A stretch of 17,556 nucleotides of DNA from Pseudomonadales bacterium (GCA_016763235.1 JAESUE010000225.1:1-17556); one strand, 5' to 3'; shown: positions 9,651 to 16,687, numbered from the stretch's first letter. Notes: generated by a model not told the origin, from the letters alone. Made by a program: numbers and translations.

Positions 9651-9721
9651 CCGTGATTGATGTCGTATTTTGAGGCAAATATGAACTCCGAAACTTGAGA
9701 TATGAACTATACTCAAAATAC
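9651..9721 (+). repeat. Short diverged repeat element, copy 1 (inverted partner at 16617-16678)
   Basis: This stretch aligns by eye with the reverse complement of 16617-16678. Shared blocks in order are CCGTGATT, TCG, TATTTT, the 13-base AACTCCGAAACTT (9684-9696), AG.TAT and AAAATA, separated by a few substitutions and small indels. Here the element is bounded by a perfect 10-base inverted repeat, GTATTTTGAG at 9665-9674 and CTCAAAATAC at 9712-9721. It also has an internal direct repeat ATATGAACT at 9679-9687 and 9700-9708. It resembles a small palindromic, MITE-like or REP-like element; I do not recognise the family. Confidence 0.65.
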
Positions 9722-9742
9722 AGCCAATTGGCATTGTTAGAT

Positions 9743-9760
9743 TGCCTTTCACGAAAGGCA
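9743..9760. repeat. Perfect short hairpin, 8-base arms
   Basis: TGCCTTTC (9743-9750), a 2-base centre AC, then GAAAGGCA (9753-9760): a perfect inverted repeat. It is not followed by a run of T on either strand, so it is not a standard intrinsic terminator. Its place upstream of both divergent genes is compatible with an operator or with being part of the neighbouring repeat element. Function unknown. Confidence 0.5.
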
Positions 9761-9821
9761 TTATAAATATAAATGATATTTTTTAACTGCCACGCTTCAC
9801 GGTTTCAACAAAATACGATTC

Positions 9822-9861
9822 GTTACGTTTCACACTCGTTACAAACGTAACACTCCGTTAC
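9822..9861. promoter_or_regulatory. Candidate operator: GTTACGTTT inverted repeat with CGTTAC direct repeats
   Basis: A perfect inverted repeat, GTTACGTTT at 9822-9830 and AAACGTAAC at 9843-9851, spaced by 12 bases. The hexamer CGTTAC also recurs in direct orientation at 9821-9826, 9837-9842 and 9856-9861, and a related CTCCGTCAC follows near 9874-9882. The cluster lies about 110-150 bases before the fimT start, where an activator would sit. In Pseudomonas aeruginosa the equivalent operon is controlled by AlgR, but the CCGTTCGTC-like AlgR site is not reproduced here, so I do not name a regulator. Confidence 0.4.
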
Positions 9862-9969
9862 CCAATAGTGCCACCTCCGTCACTTTATTTAACCTCTGCT
9901 TGTTATTTAATCACCTATAGTTAAGTTTATAGAAGTGCATTTCCATCAATTTATTCGCGAAGTGAGCAG

Positions 9970-10500
9970 ATGACAAATTGGCAAATAATAGGGTGTTCCA
10001 AAAAAATACCCTCTAAAAATCGATTAGATAAAGGCTTTACGCTTATCGAGCTCATGGTGGTTATTGCTATTGCGGGGATACTGGTATCACTTGCTACACC
10101 CAGTTTTACCAACATGACAAAAAACAGTCGTATGCGCAGCGAAGCAAATGCTTTGTTGGGTGCCTTTGCTTACACCCGCACTGAAGCCGTTAAACGTGGC
10201 AATACTGTTCGTATTGGAACGCAAGGCGCAAACGGTGGCCTTGTTGCTTGGGTAGATCAAACCGGTGGCACCGCTAATAGTTGGGATGCAGGCGAAGAAC
10301 TACGCCTTTGGGAGCCGATTCATAACTCCATGACCATCAACAGCGGTGGCAGCAACAGTTCTTTTGCATTTAACGGTTCGGGGCTTGTCAATACCGCAGA
10401 CGTACTCACAATTTGTGATGACAGAACCGGTGAAACGGGTCGCACTATTACGCTTTTAGTGTCGGGCTTAACGTATATATCTGATGTGACGTGCCCCTAG
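9970..10500 (+). CDS. fimT: Minor type IV pilin FimT/FimU (GspH family)
   Basis: Minor pilin that in this family joins the priming and tip complex of the type IVa pilus, inserted in the inner membrane and cleaved and methylated by prepilin peptidase PilD. The 176-residue product has the prepilin site KG|FTLIELMVVIAIAGILVSLA: cleavage after Gly22, Phe23 at +1 and Glu27 at +5, then the hydrophobic N-terminal helix. The C-terminal part carries the GspH/FimT pattern CDDRTG...GRTITLL...C, with Cys149 and Cys175 placed for a disulfide. The 22-residue basic leader is longer than usual for pilins, but no alternative start lies before the cleavage site. The upstream SD is weak (AAGTGAG). It is the first gene of a same-strand set, 13 bases ahead of pilV. 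Whether to call it fimT or fimU is a naming choice. Confidence 0.93.
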   Translation: MTNWQIIGCSKKIPSKNRLDKGFTLIELMVVIAIAGILVSLATPSFTNMTKNSRMRSEANALLGAFAYTRTEAVKRGNTVRIGTQGANGGLVAWVDQTGGTANSWDAGEELRLWEPIHNSMTINSGGSNSSFAFNGSGLVNTADVLTICDDRTGETGRTITLLVSGLTYISDVTCP

Positions 10501-10503
10501 GAG
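10499..10503 (+). promoter_or_regulatory. Ribosome binding site of pilV, overlapping the fimT stop codon
   Basis: AGGAG begins inside the fimT TAG stop codon (10498-10500) and lies 10 bases before the pilV ATG at 10514. Ribosomes terminating on fimT would sit on this site, which suggests translational coupling. Confidence 0.65.
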
Positions 10504-10513
10504 AAGAGATCAA

Positions 10514-11041
10514 ATGACATCAAACCGTATGCCATCAAACAACAAGGGCTTCAGCTTAATCGAAGTGCTGGTTACGTTAATCATTGTCTCCATTGGAATA
10601 ATGGGGCTGATTTCGATGCAGCTGATCAGTGCTAAAAATGTGAACAACGCCGAGCTGCGTTCTCTTGCTAGTTACTACGTCTACGACATGGTGGAACGTA
10701 TGCGCGCCAACCCTGCGGCCGTTGCAGCCGGTAGTTACAACAATGTAAATGGAAGCGAAACCGACCCCGGCACCGACTGTAGCGGCGGCTGCTCTTTTGC
10801 AATTCTGGCCCAATACGATGCCTTTATTTGGAATGACATGATCGATAACTCTTTTGCCAATAACAGCCCCAGCACGCCCAATAGCCCGACATCAGCAAGA
10901 GGCCTCGGGCCCGGTGCAGCAGGCGAAGTATCGCTGGCAGCAGGGATTTATACCGTTGCCGTCACCTGGAAGGAACAAGATCGTAACAATGCCGGCGGTA
11001 ATATCACCGACCAAACCCTTAGCATTGAATTTCAACTCTAA
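10514..11041 (+). CDS. pilV: Minor type IV pilin PilV
   Basis: Minor pilin of the PilV family, 175 residues, acting with FimT/FimU, PilW and PilX in the pilus initiation and tip complex. A 12-residue leader ends in NNKG|FSLIEVLVTLIIVSIGIMGLISMQ, with Glu17 at +5. The stretch that follows (NNAELRSLASYYVYDMVERMRANPAA) is the family's diagnostic continuation of the N-terminal helix. The C-terminal half (Thr/Asn/Gly-rich, WKEQDRNNAGG near 155-165, ending in a beta strand LSIEFQL) fits the usual PilV ending. Length is typical. The SD overlaps the fimT stop, and pilW starts 11 bases after the pilV stop, so all belong to one transcript. Confidence 0.94.
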   Translation: MTSNRMPSNNKGFSLIEVLVTLIIVSIGIMGLISMQLISAKNVNNAELRSLASYYVYDMVERMRANPAAVAAGSYNNVNGSETDPGTDCSGGCSFAILAQYDAFIWNDMIDNSFANNSPSTPNSPTSARGLGPGAAGEVSLAAGIYTVAVTWKEQDRNNAGGNITDQTLSIEFQL

Positions 11042-11052
11042 GAGCAGAACCC

Positions 11053-12057
11053 ATGCGACATATTTTACAACACAGCAGATCGACCCAACACAAACACCAG
11101 GGCTACACCTTAATTGAGCTGATGATTGCCAATGGTCTGGGCATTATGCTTATTGTTGGTGTTGTTCAGATATTCACCGCAAATAGCCAAAGTATTCGGG
11201 TGGTTGATGCCAGTGCCCGCGTGCAAGAGAGCGGGCGTATTGGTTTAGATATGATGGCAAAAGATATTCGCATGGCGGATTACTGGGGCTGCGCGCCAAC
11301 TGGCGACATCCTTAATCACTTGAAAACCAGCGACTTAGACTACAATGCAGATATTCACAACCCAACAAGCGCCACAGGCCTTGACGGTCAAAATAATGTG
11401 GCCAGCGGAGTGGCAATCAACACTATCGACGTGCTTGATGGCTCCGACACCATCACTTTTAGAGGCGCATCACCCCTAGATGGCGTGAAAATTCAAACAC
11501 CTTATATGAACGTTAATGCCGCCACTATCCATATTAACACCGGTGCAAATCTACCTAAGGGCATGCTGATATTGATCACTAATTGTAAAGGTGGGGATTT
11601 TTTCAGCAATACTAACCAAAATACCTCTACTAGTGGCAACATCATCCATTCAACAGGAAACCTTCCTGCTGTTGGCAATATTGACAACCTCATCAAAAAT
11701 TTATCCCAGACCTATACCGACGATGCAGTCATTTCATCGCCCTATACAAAAACCTATTTTATCGGCACTGGCAGTATTCCCGGCACCACCTCTTTGTATC
11801 GCTACCAACCTGAGCTACCAGGCGGCGCAGACGAAATAATCCCTAACGTTGTCGATATGCAATTGGTCTACGGGGACGATACCAATAGTAACGGTTCGGT
11901 CAACCGTTGGGCAGATTCCAGCGTTGTCACACTGGATAATGCCATTGCTGTTCGTATTACGCTGACCATAGAAAGCCCCAACGACAATATCGTTGGCGGT
12001 GAGCCCTTGCGGCGCGAATATTCCATCACTTCAACCATTCGAAATCGTTTGTTGTAG
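11053..12057 (+). CDS. pilW: Minor type IV pilin PilW
   Basis: Minor pilin PilW, 334 residues, the large member of the priming complex that links the minor pilins to PilX and PilY1. The leader (17 residues, His/Gln-rich) is cleaved at HQG|YTLIELMIANGLGIMLIVGVVQIFTA: Tyr instead of Phe at +1, which is tolerated in this family, and Glu22 at +5. The continuation SARVQESGRIGLDMMAKDIRMADYWGC is the classic PilW signature just after the membrane helix. A long, variable globular domain follows, with a second Cys in TNCKGG, and the protein ends in a PilW-type beta-rich tail (AVRITLTIESPN...REYSITSTIRNRL). Spacing to pilV is 11 bases and to pilX 11 bases. The SD is modest (AAGAGCAG). Confidence 0.95.
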   Translation: MRHILQHSRSTQHKHQGYTLIELMIANGLGIMLIVGVVQIFTANSQSIRVVDASARVQESGRIGLDMMAKDIRMADYWGCAPTGDILNHLKTSDLDYNADIHNPTSATGLDGQNNVASGVAINTIDVLDGSDTITFRGASPLDGVKIQTPYMNVNAATIHINTGANLPKGMLILITNCKGGDFFSNTNQNTSTSGNIIHSTGNLPAVGNIDNLIKNLSQTYTDDAVISSPYTKTYFIGTGSIPGTTSLYRYQPELPGGADEIIPNVVDMQLVYGDDTNSNGSVNRWADSSVVTLDNAIAVRITLTIESPNDNIVGGEPLRREYSITSTIRNRLL

Positions 12058-12059
12058 GA
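12056..12059 (+). promoter_or_regulatory. Ribosome binding site of pilX, overlapping the pilW stop codon
   Basis: AGGA starts within the pilW TAG (12055-12057) and is 9 bases before the pilX ATG at 12069. This is the same arrangement as at fimT-pilV and again suggests coupled translation of minor pilins. Confidence 0.55.
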
Positions 12060-12068
12060 ACTAAATTT

Positions 12069-12623
12069 ATGAATAAGAAACATCAATCCGGTGCGGTACT
12101 CGCAGTCAGCTTAATGATTTTGTTGATGCTCACTGTATTAACTGTCACCAGCAATCGCACCGTGCTAATGCAAAATAAAATGGCCGATGCAACTTTCCAA
12201 GGCCAGGTGTCATTACAAGTGGCCGAATCGGCCATTCGTGATGCCGAAAATTATGTTGATACATTGAGCACCGTTTCAACTTTCGATGCAGATGGCTCTA
12301 ACGGGCTGTATTCCCAGGGCAACGGCCCAAACAATGTATTTATTGACACGGTGTGGACAGGCCTTACTAACGGCGGAGCGCCCAAGGTCATTACATCGAA
12401 TGCCTACGCTACCCAAGGTTACAGCACGACTGCTGAATATTTTATTGAGAACCTGGGGGAAATGGCACTGGAAGATGAAGATTTGTCTGGCGTTAACATG
12501 CTCGGTTATGGCCAAACAACGGGGGGCGGGGATGTGAATGCATTTCGTATTGTCGCACGCGCAACGGGGAATTCGGGCAGCGCGGAACGCATCGTAGAAG
12601 TTCATTACGGAAAACGTCTGTAA
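12069..12623 (+). CDS. pilX: Minor type IV pilin PilX
   Basis: PilX-family minor pilin, 184 residues. The N-terminus MNKKHQSGAVLAVSLMILLMLTVLTVTSNRTVLMQNKMA matches the PilX N-terminal family: a short basic leader ending in SG, then an uninterrupted hydrophobic helix and the QxKMA segment. As usual in PilX, the Glu normally found at +5 of pilins is absent. The following VAESAIRDAENYVD is also characteristic. The C-terminal part (VNAFRIVARATGNSGSAERIVEVHYGKRL) is the typical closing beta-hairpin. In known systems PilX promotes pilus assembly and is needed to bring PilY1 to the tip; the gene sits directly before pilY1, as in Pseudomonas. Confidence 0.92.
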   Translation: MNKKHQSGAVLAVSLMILLMLTVLTVTSNRTVLMQNKMADATFQGQVSLQVAESAIRDAENYVDTLSTVSTFDADGSNGLYSQGNGPNNVFIDTVWTGLTNGGAPKVITSNAYATQGYSTTAEYFIENLGEMALEDEDLSGVNMLGYGQTTGGGDVNAFRIVARATGNSGSAERIVEVHYGKRL

Positions 12624-12636
12624 CATTTTATTTATT

Positions 12637-12642
12637 GGGTGA
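12637..12642 (+). promoter_or_regulatory. Ribosome binding site deciding the pilY1 start
   Basis: GGGTGA lies 5 bases before ATG 12648, whereas the in-frame GTG at 12639 sits inside this purine tract and has only an AT-rich, SD-free sequence upstream. The ATG is therefore the better start, shortening the longest open frame by three codons. Confidence 0.6.
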
Positions 12643-12647
12643 TTGTT

Positions 12648-15600
12648 ATGAAAAAGAATCAGCAACGAGTTAACCGTAGTCATTTGAGCATTGCCCTTTG
12701 TGGACTGCTGAGCGCGAACTATTCACAGGCATTAAACCTTCCCGATGTGCCGCTGATTGTGGATGCCGCCGAAAAGCCCAATATTATGATGATTCTCGAC
12801 ACCTCTGGCTCTATGGGCGCTATCCTGCCTGAGGCTCCCTACGTCGAAAGCGATAGTTACGGCGGGGGGGCATGTGGCAGGAGCACCTTATCAACAAGCG
12901 ACACCTATCATCTGAGAGTGAATACTGATGGCACCGCCCAGTTTAGTGATGGTGCCAGGGGAACTAAAAAAAGCTGGGCTAAAAATAATAAAAACTACTG
13001 TTTTAATCCCACAGCTTCCTATAAGGCCCAGCTATTTGTTACCGGCAACACAACAGGGAAAATTTATTACTCTGGCAACTACCTAAACTGGTATTTTTCC
13101 AACACGGCAAATACAGGCCCCGCAACGGCCACTGAGTTTGGCGCTGGTGCCAACAAGCGAAAAGGAACAAGCTCCCGAATTGATGTAATGAAAACCGTCA
13201 TGAATGACTTACTTACCAATACGTTCACCAATGCCTATGTTGGCCTAAGCGCGTACGACTCGCCTCTTTCTAGTGGTCGTAGTACTGGGTCAAACTCCTA
13301 TAGAGCTAAGGTGATAGAAGGCCTTCAGGATGTGGATACCAATAGAGCCACCTTGGCCGCTTCCGTTAACGGGCTAAAGGCCGATGGTTATACCCCCTTG
13401 GCAAGCTCTTTAGCACAGATTGGTCGTTATTTTGTCGAAGGCTTCGATCTTGACCTCACTCCCAGCTCGCCCTACGTGTCAAACCAAAAAGCCTATGCCC
13501 TGTTTAATAAAGAACCCGCCTACGCCGATTCTAGCGCTGACAAGCCAAACGCATCAAAACCCGGCATTATCGATGAGTGCCAAAGTAATTATGTTATTTC
13601 GTTAACCGACGGCAAACCTTTAAAGTACGATGACACCTTTAACGAAGACTTGGCCAAATGGGATGATGACGACAGTGACAAAGGCCTAAATGGTGGAAGT
13701 AACAACAAATCAGATTTTGACGATGTTGCCGCCGCCCTCTATGACATCGACCTTCGAGATGACTTAACCGGTACCCAAAATATCATTACCCATGTTGTTG
13801 GGCTGGAACTAAATGACCCCCTACTTTCCGATGCTGCAGCAGCAGGCGGCGGCAGCTATTTCACTACCAACAACACCAGCTCGCTAAAAACAGCATTAGC
13901 CACCGTATTCAGCAACATCCAAACGCAAGTGGGCTCCATTGCCTCGGTAGCCTTTAACTCCAGCCAACTCGATACGGGTAGCGCAATATTCCAAGCCATC
14001 TACGACACCGGAGACTGGACAGGAACTCTCAGCGCCCTGCCGCTGGATAATGCCGGAAATATAGGCACTGCAAGCTGGGAAGCCAGCAGCGTACTGGCAA
14101 CCATCGCCCCCAGTAATCGAGACATTTTTACCTACGATGACACCGCAAATTCTGGCGCTGGCGAAGGTATTCCCTTTTTATGGGCCAGCCTCAACAGTGA
14201 CCAAAAAGACGATTTTTACCGAAGTGTCGATGAAGATGGCGATGGTATTAGCTATGTTGGCAGTGGCGTCAATGACGATGACGATGCCCAATCACTGCTT
14301 AACTTTATACGCGGCGATCGCAGCAACGAAGGCAACAGCGCCACCGATTATCGAACACGGGGCAGTGCCTTAGGCGACATCGTGAATTCAACCCCTATCT
14401 ATGTAGGGAAGCCAGAAATGAACTGGCCAGAGTTCGCTGACAACAACAAATTTGGTGCCAGCGGTACCGAATATTCCACCTATAAATTATCAAGTACCGT
14501 ACAAGGCCGCACCCCTATCGTTTATGTGGGGGCTAACGATGGCATGCTGCACGGCTTTAATGCCTCCTTAAGTGGCACAGGGGCAGGGAAAGAAGTATTT
14601 GCCTATATCCCAAGTGGTGTTTTTTCCGACACAGCAGGAGAAGGCTTACACTATTTGGCTGACCAAGCCTATCGCCACAAATTTTACACCGACCTCACAC
14701 CTGTCGTTTCCGATGTTTATATAAAGCGCGCAGCCTCTGGAAGTAGTGCATGGCGCACCATTTTGATAGGCGGTTTACGCGCAGGCGGAAAAGGTTTATT
14801 TGCACTCGACGTATCAAAACCGACTGAATTCAGCAACCCCGCGAGCTATGCCGATGACGTTGTTTTATGGGAATTTACCGATGCCGATGATTCCGACCTC
14901 GGTTATACCTACGGCTTACCCAGTATCGCCATGATGGCCAATGGGAAATGGGCGGCTATTGTGGGCAATGGGTACAACAGCATGGGCGGCTTCGCAAAAC
15001 TCTTTATCATTTATATCGAAGAAGGCATCGATGGCTGGACTGCCGGAGAGTGGGTAGAGCTAGATACCGGTGTGGGTAGCGATAATGGCTTATCTACCCC
15101 CCGCATGATTGATCTCGATGGAGACAGCGTTGTTGACTTAATTTACGCCGGTGACTTAAAAGGCAATATGTGGGCCTTTAACGTATCAAGCTCCAACACT
15201 TCAGATTGGAGCGATGCCAGCAACATTCGAAAACTGTTTACCGCAACAGACGGCAGTGGCAATGCCCAACCCATTACCTCTGCCCCACTCGCTGCGAAAA
15301 ACCCAAATAGCAACATCCTTTCTAGCGCCGCTACACCCAACCTACTGATTATGTTTGGCACTGGGAAATACCTCGAATCAACCGACAACAGCTCGTCAAA
15401 CGGACGCATGACGTATTACACCGTCTGGGATAACGGCACTAATGCCCGCACCCGCAGCCATCTGGAGCCAAGGGAAATCGTCTCCGCTAGCGACCAGAGA
15501 AAAGTTAATGGAAGTGCCATCGACTGGAATACCCAATATGGTTGGTATATGGACCTTGTAAACATAAGCAGTGCTGGCGGTAGCCCCGTTGATGAAGGTG

Positions 15601-15956
15601 AAAGAATCGTTGCTGATTCTTTACTAAGGCGCAGCGTACTCTTCTTTAACACCATTATTACCAATACAGCAAACTGTGCGATTTCAGGGGGAGGCTGGTT
15701 AATGTCTCTCGATTTTGATTCAGGCCTTGCGCCGTCTTTTGCAGTCTTCGATGCCAACGGCGATGGAACGATTAACTCCAGTGATATTGGCTTTATAGGC
15801 ACTGCTTTTAAATATGGCCTTCCTTCGAAAACAGGCATTCTCGGTGAAAGGCAATATACACCGGGTACAGATGGCACGATTGATACACGCACCGTCAATG
15901 TGGGTGCAGGCAATAGCGAAGGCCCCTTAAGCTGGACAGAGCTATTACGCGATTAA
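12648..15956 (+). CDS. pilY1: PilY1 tip adhesin: VWA domain plus calcium-binding PilC-type C-terminal domain
   Basis: Large secreted pilus-tip adhesin and mechanosensor, 1102 residues, close to the family's usual length. A basic signal peptide (about 1-28, ending SQA) precedes mature LNLPDVPL. The von Willebrand A-like domain has the MIDAS motif MILDTSGSMG (Asp51, Ser53, Ser55), Thr249 in GYTPL and Asp321 in SLTDG. The C-terminal half is the PilY1/PilC beta-propeller: GANDGMLHGFNA near 630, RHKFYTDLTPVVSDV, GGLRAGGKGLFALDVS, VGNGYNS and DLDGDSVVD (822-830), the last a calcium site as in P. aeruginosa PilY1. Two further Asp-rich loops are seen: DEDGDGIS at 528-535 and a full EF-hand/dockerin-like loop DANGDGTINSSD at 1035-1046. 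In known systems calcium loading of the C-domain regulates retraction, and the VWA region feeds surface sensing. No pilY2 gene follows; pilE starts 9 bases downstream. Confidence 0.96.
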   Translation: MKKNQQRVNRSHLSIALCGLLSANYSQALNLPDVPLIVDAAEKPNIMMILDTSGSMGAILPEAPYVESDSYGGGACGRSTLSTSDTYHLRVNTDGTAQFSDGARGTKKSWAKNNKNYCFNPTASYKAQLFVTGNTTGKIYYSGNYLNWYFSNTANTGPATATEFGAGANKRKGTSSRIDVMKTVMNDLLTNTFTNAYVGLSAYDSPLSSGRSTGSNSYRAKVIEGLQDVDTNRATLAASVNGLKADGYTPLASSLAQIGRYFVEGFDLDLTPSSPYVSNQKAYALFNKEPAYADSSADKPNASKPGIIDECQSNYVISLTDGKPLKYDDTFNEDLAKWDDDDSDKGLNGGSNNKSDFDDVAAALYDIDLRDDLTGTQNIITHVVGLELNDPLLSDAAAAGGGSYFTTNNTSSLKTALATVFSNIQTQVGSIASVAFNSSQLDTGSAIFQAIYDTGDWTGTLSALPLDNAGNIGTASWEASSVLATIAPSNRDIFTYDDTANSGAGEGIPFLWASLNSDQKDDFYRSVDEDGDGISYVGSGVNDDDDAQSLLNFIRGDRSNEGNSATDYRTRGSALGDIVNSTPIYVGKPEMNWPEFADNNKFGASGTEYSTYKLSSTVQGRTPIVYVGANDGMLHGFNASLSGTGAGKEVFAYIPSGVFSDTAGEGLHYLADQAYRHKFYTDLTPVVSDVYIKRAASGSSAWRTILIGGLRAGGKGLFALDVSKPTEFSNPASYADDVVLWEFTDADDSDLGYTYGLPSIAMMANGKWAAIVGNGYNSMGGFAKLFIIYIEEGIDGWTAGEWVELDTGVGSDNGLSTPRMIDLDGDSVVDLIYAGDLKGNMWAFNVSSSNTSDWSDASNIRKLFTATDGSGNAQPITSAPLAAKNPNSNILSSAATPNLLIMFGTGKYLESTDNSSSNGRMTYYTVWDNGTNARTRSHLEPREIVSASDQRKVNGSAIDWNTQYGWYMDLVNISSAGGSPVDEGERIVADSLLRRSVLFFNTIITNTANCAISGGGWLMSLDFDSGLAPSFAVFDANGDGTINSSDIGFIGTAFKYGLPSKTGILGERQYTPGTDGTIDTRTVNVGAGNSEGPLSWTELLRD

Positions 15957-15965
15957 TGTAAACTT

Positions 15966-16427
15966 ATGGATAAAACGATGCAAAAACAAAAGGGCTTTAC
16001 CTTAATAGAAGTGATGATTGTGGTTTCTATCATCGGTATCTTGGCATCCATTGCGCTGCCCTCATACCAAAATAGCGTATCAAAGGCCCGCAGAACTGAT
16101 GCTATGTCTGCATTACAGGGTTTGGCGCAAGCAATGGAACGACACTACATGACAGCCGGCGCCTATACAGCCGCCGCAGCTGGCGCGGCAGACACTGGCG
16201 CACCCACCATTTTTTCTACCAAGTCACCGATTGATGGCTCCCAAACATTTTACAACCTGACGATTAGTGTCGCCACACCAACCACCTATACCCTAACGGC
16301 GGACCCCGCCAATGGCCAAGAAGGCGATGGCAATATAACGCTAAGCCAAACGGGCGCTCGCGGCTGGGACAAAGACGATGATGGGGCTTATGCGGCAACA
16401 GAAAATTGTTGGGAAACCAGCTGTTAA
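15966..16427 (+). CDS. pilE: Type IV pilin PilE (minor pilin, last gene of the operon)
   Basis: Type IV pilin-like protein of 153 residues from the first ATG. The prepilin site is KQKG|FTLIEVMIVVSIIGILASIALPSYQNSVSKARRTDA: Phe at +1, Glu at +5, and the typical ALPSYQ helix break. It ends ENCWETSC, with Cys148 and Cys153 forming a short C-terminal loop. This matches the PilE component that closes fimU-pilVWXY1-pilE operons rather than the high-copy major pilin PilA, though either is possible from sequence alone. Start choice is uncertain: ATG 15966 has no visible SD, while ATG 15978 has a GGA 7 bases upstream and would give a classic 6-residue leader (MQKQKG). A strong terminator follows 27 bases after the stop, marking the operon's end. 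Confidence 0.93.
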   Translation: MDKTMQKQKGFTLIEVMIVVSIIGILASIALPSYQNSVSKARRTDAMSALQGLAQAMERHYMTAGAYTAAAAGAADTGAPTIFSTKSPIDGSQTFYNLTISVATPTTYTLTADPANGQEGDGNITLSQTGARGWDKDDDGAYAATENCWETSC

Positions 16428-16454
16428 AAATCAAACACCCCTTACTTCCCTTTG

Positions 16455-16480
16455 GCCCGGTTTTACTGGGCTTTTTTTTA
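16455..16480 (+). terminator. Intrinsic terminator after pilE
   Basis: A 7-base-pair stem with a 3-base loop (16455-16471, GCCCGGT / ACTGGGC with one G-T pair) is followed at once by eight T residues (16472-16479). This is a textbook Rho-independent terminator for the pilus operon. Confidence 0.9.
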
Positions 16481-16571
16481 TTAGGCTAACGCAATGAAAC
16501 GTTAAGCTAAACGCCTTCTAGTATGTGCGCTGTATTCATGTAGCGCACCAACAGCAGGCACTTTTAGTGCG

Positions 16572-16609
16572 ATGCATGGAGCAGTTGCCGAGAACAAAGT
16601 GAAACCCAA
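16572..16609 (+). repeat. Dispersed repeat, half copy A
   Basis: Aligns with 16731-16768 at 35 of 38 bases (starts ATGCATGGAGC, ends GTGAAACCCAA). The outer GTAGGTTGGGTA arm that accompanies the other copies is missing here, so this is a truncated copy. Confidence 0.75.
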
Positions 16610-16616
16610 TAATTAC

Positions 16617-16678
16617 CTATTTTAAATAACTAAAGTTTCGGAGTTTATGCTTGTGAAAATAGTCGATATAAATCACGG
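16617..16678 (-). repeat. Short diverged repeat element, copy 2 (inverted partner of 9651-9721)
   Basis: The reverse complement carries, in order, CCGTGATT, TCG, TATTTT, AACTCCGAAACTT and AAAATA, as in copy 1, with a shorter right part. It has its own terminal inverted repeat, CTATTTT at 16617-16623 and AAAATAG at 16656-16662, at the place corresponding to the 10-base arms of copy 1. The 13-base core is at 16633-16645. Confidence 0.65.
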
Positions 16679-16687
16679 AGCATACAC

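Larger units (their letters stand above)
9555..9969. other. Divergent intergenic region between the NRPS and the pilus operon, rich in inverted repeats
   Basis: This 415-base gap must hold the promoters of both divergent units. I see no gene in it. The NRPS side has a TATACT hexamer on the minus strand (9597-9592) but no well-spaced -35 box; a TTGACT at 9609-9604 is only 6 bases from it, too close to pair. On the pilus side, TATAGT at 9916-9921 and TTTATA at 9926-9931 are possible -10 boxes, again without a properly spaced -35. In between lie several inverted repeats, described separately, including a perfect 10-base palindrome GCCAATTGGC at 9723-9732. Confidence 0.7.

Noticed and set aside
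9743..9760. Intrinsic terminator upstream of fimT
   Set aside because: The hairpin is good, but no T run follows on either strand and no gene ends here.
9900..9932. Sigma-70 promoter for fimT from TTGTTA with TATAGT or TTTATA
   Set aside because: Spacings are 10 and 20 bases, neither acceptable, so I left it as a possibility in the intergenic entry only.
15416..15913. Minus-strand open frame of 165 codons
   Set aside because: Antisense to the PilY1 C-terminal domain, with no RBS and no recognisable motif.
15957..15965. A pilY2 gene between pilY1 and pilE, as in Pseudomonas aeruginosa
   Set aside because: Only 9 bases separate the two genes, so pilY2 is absent here.
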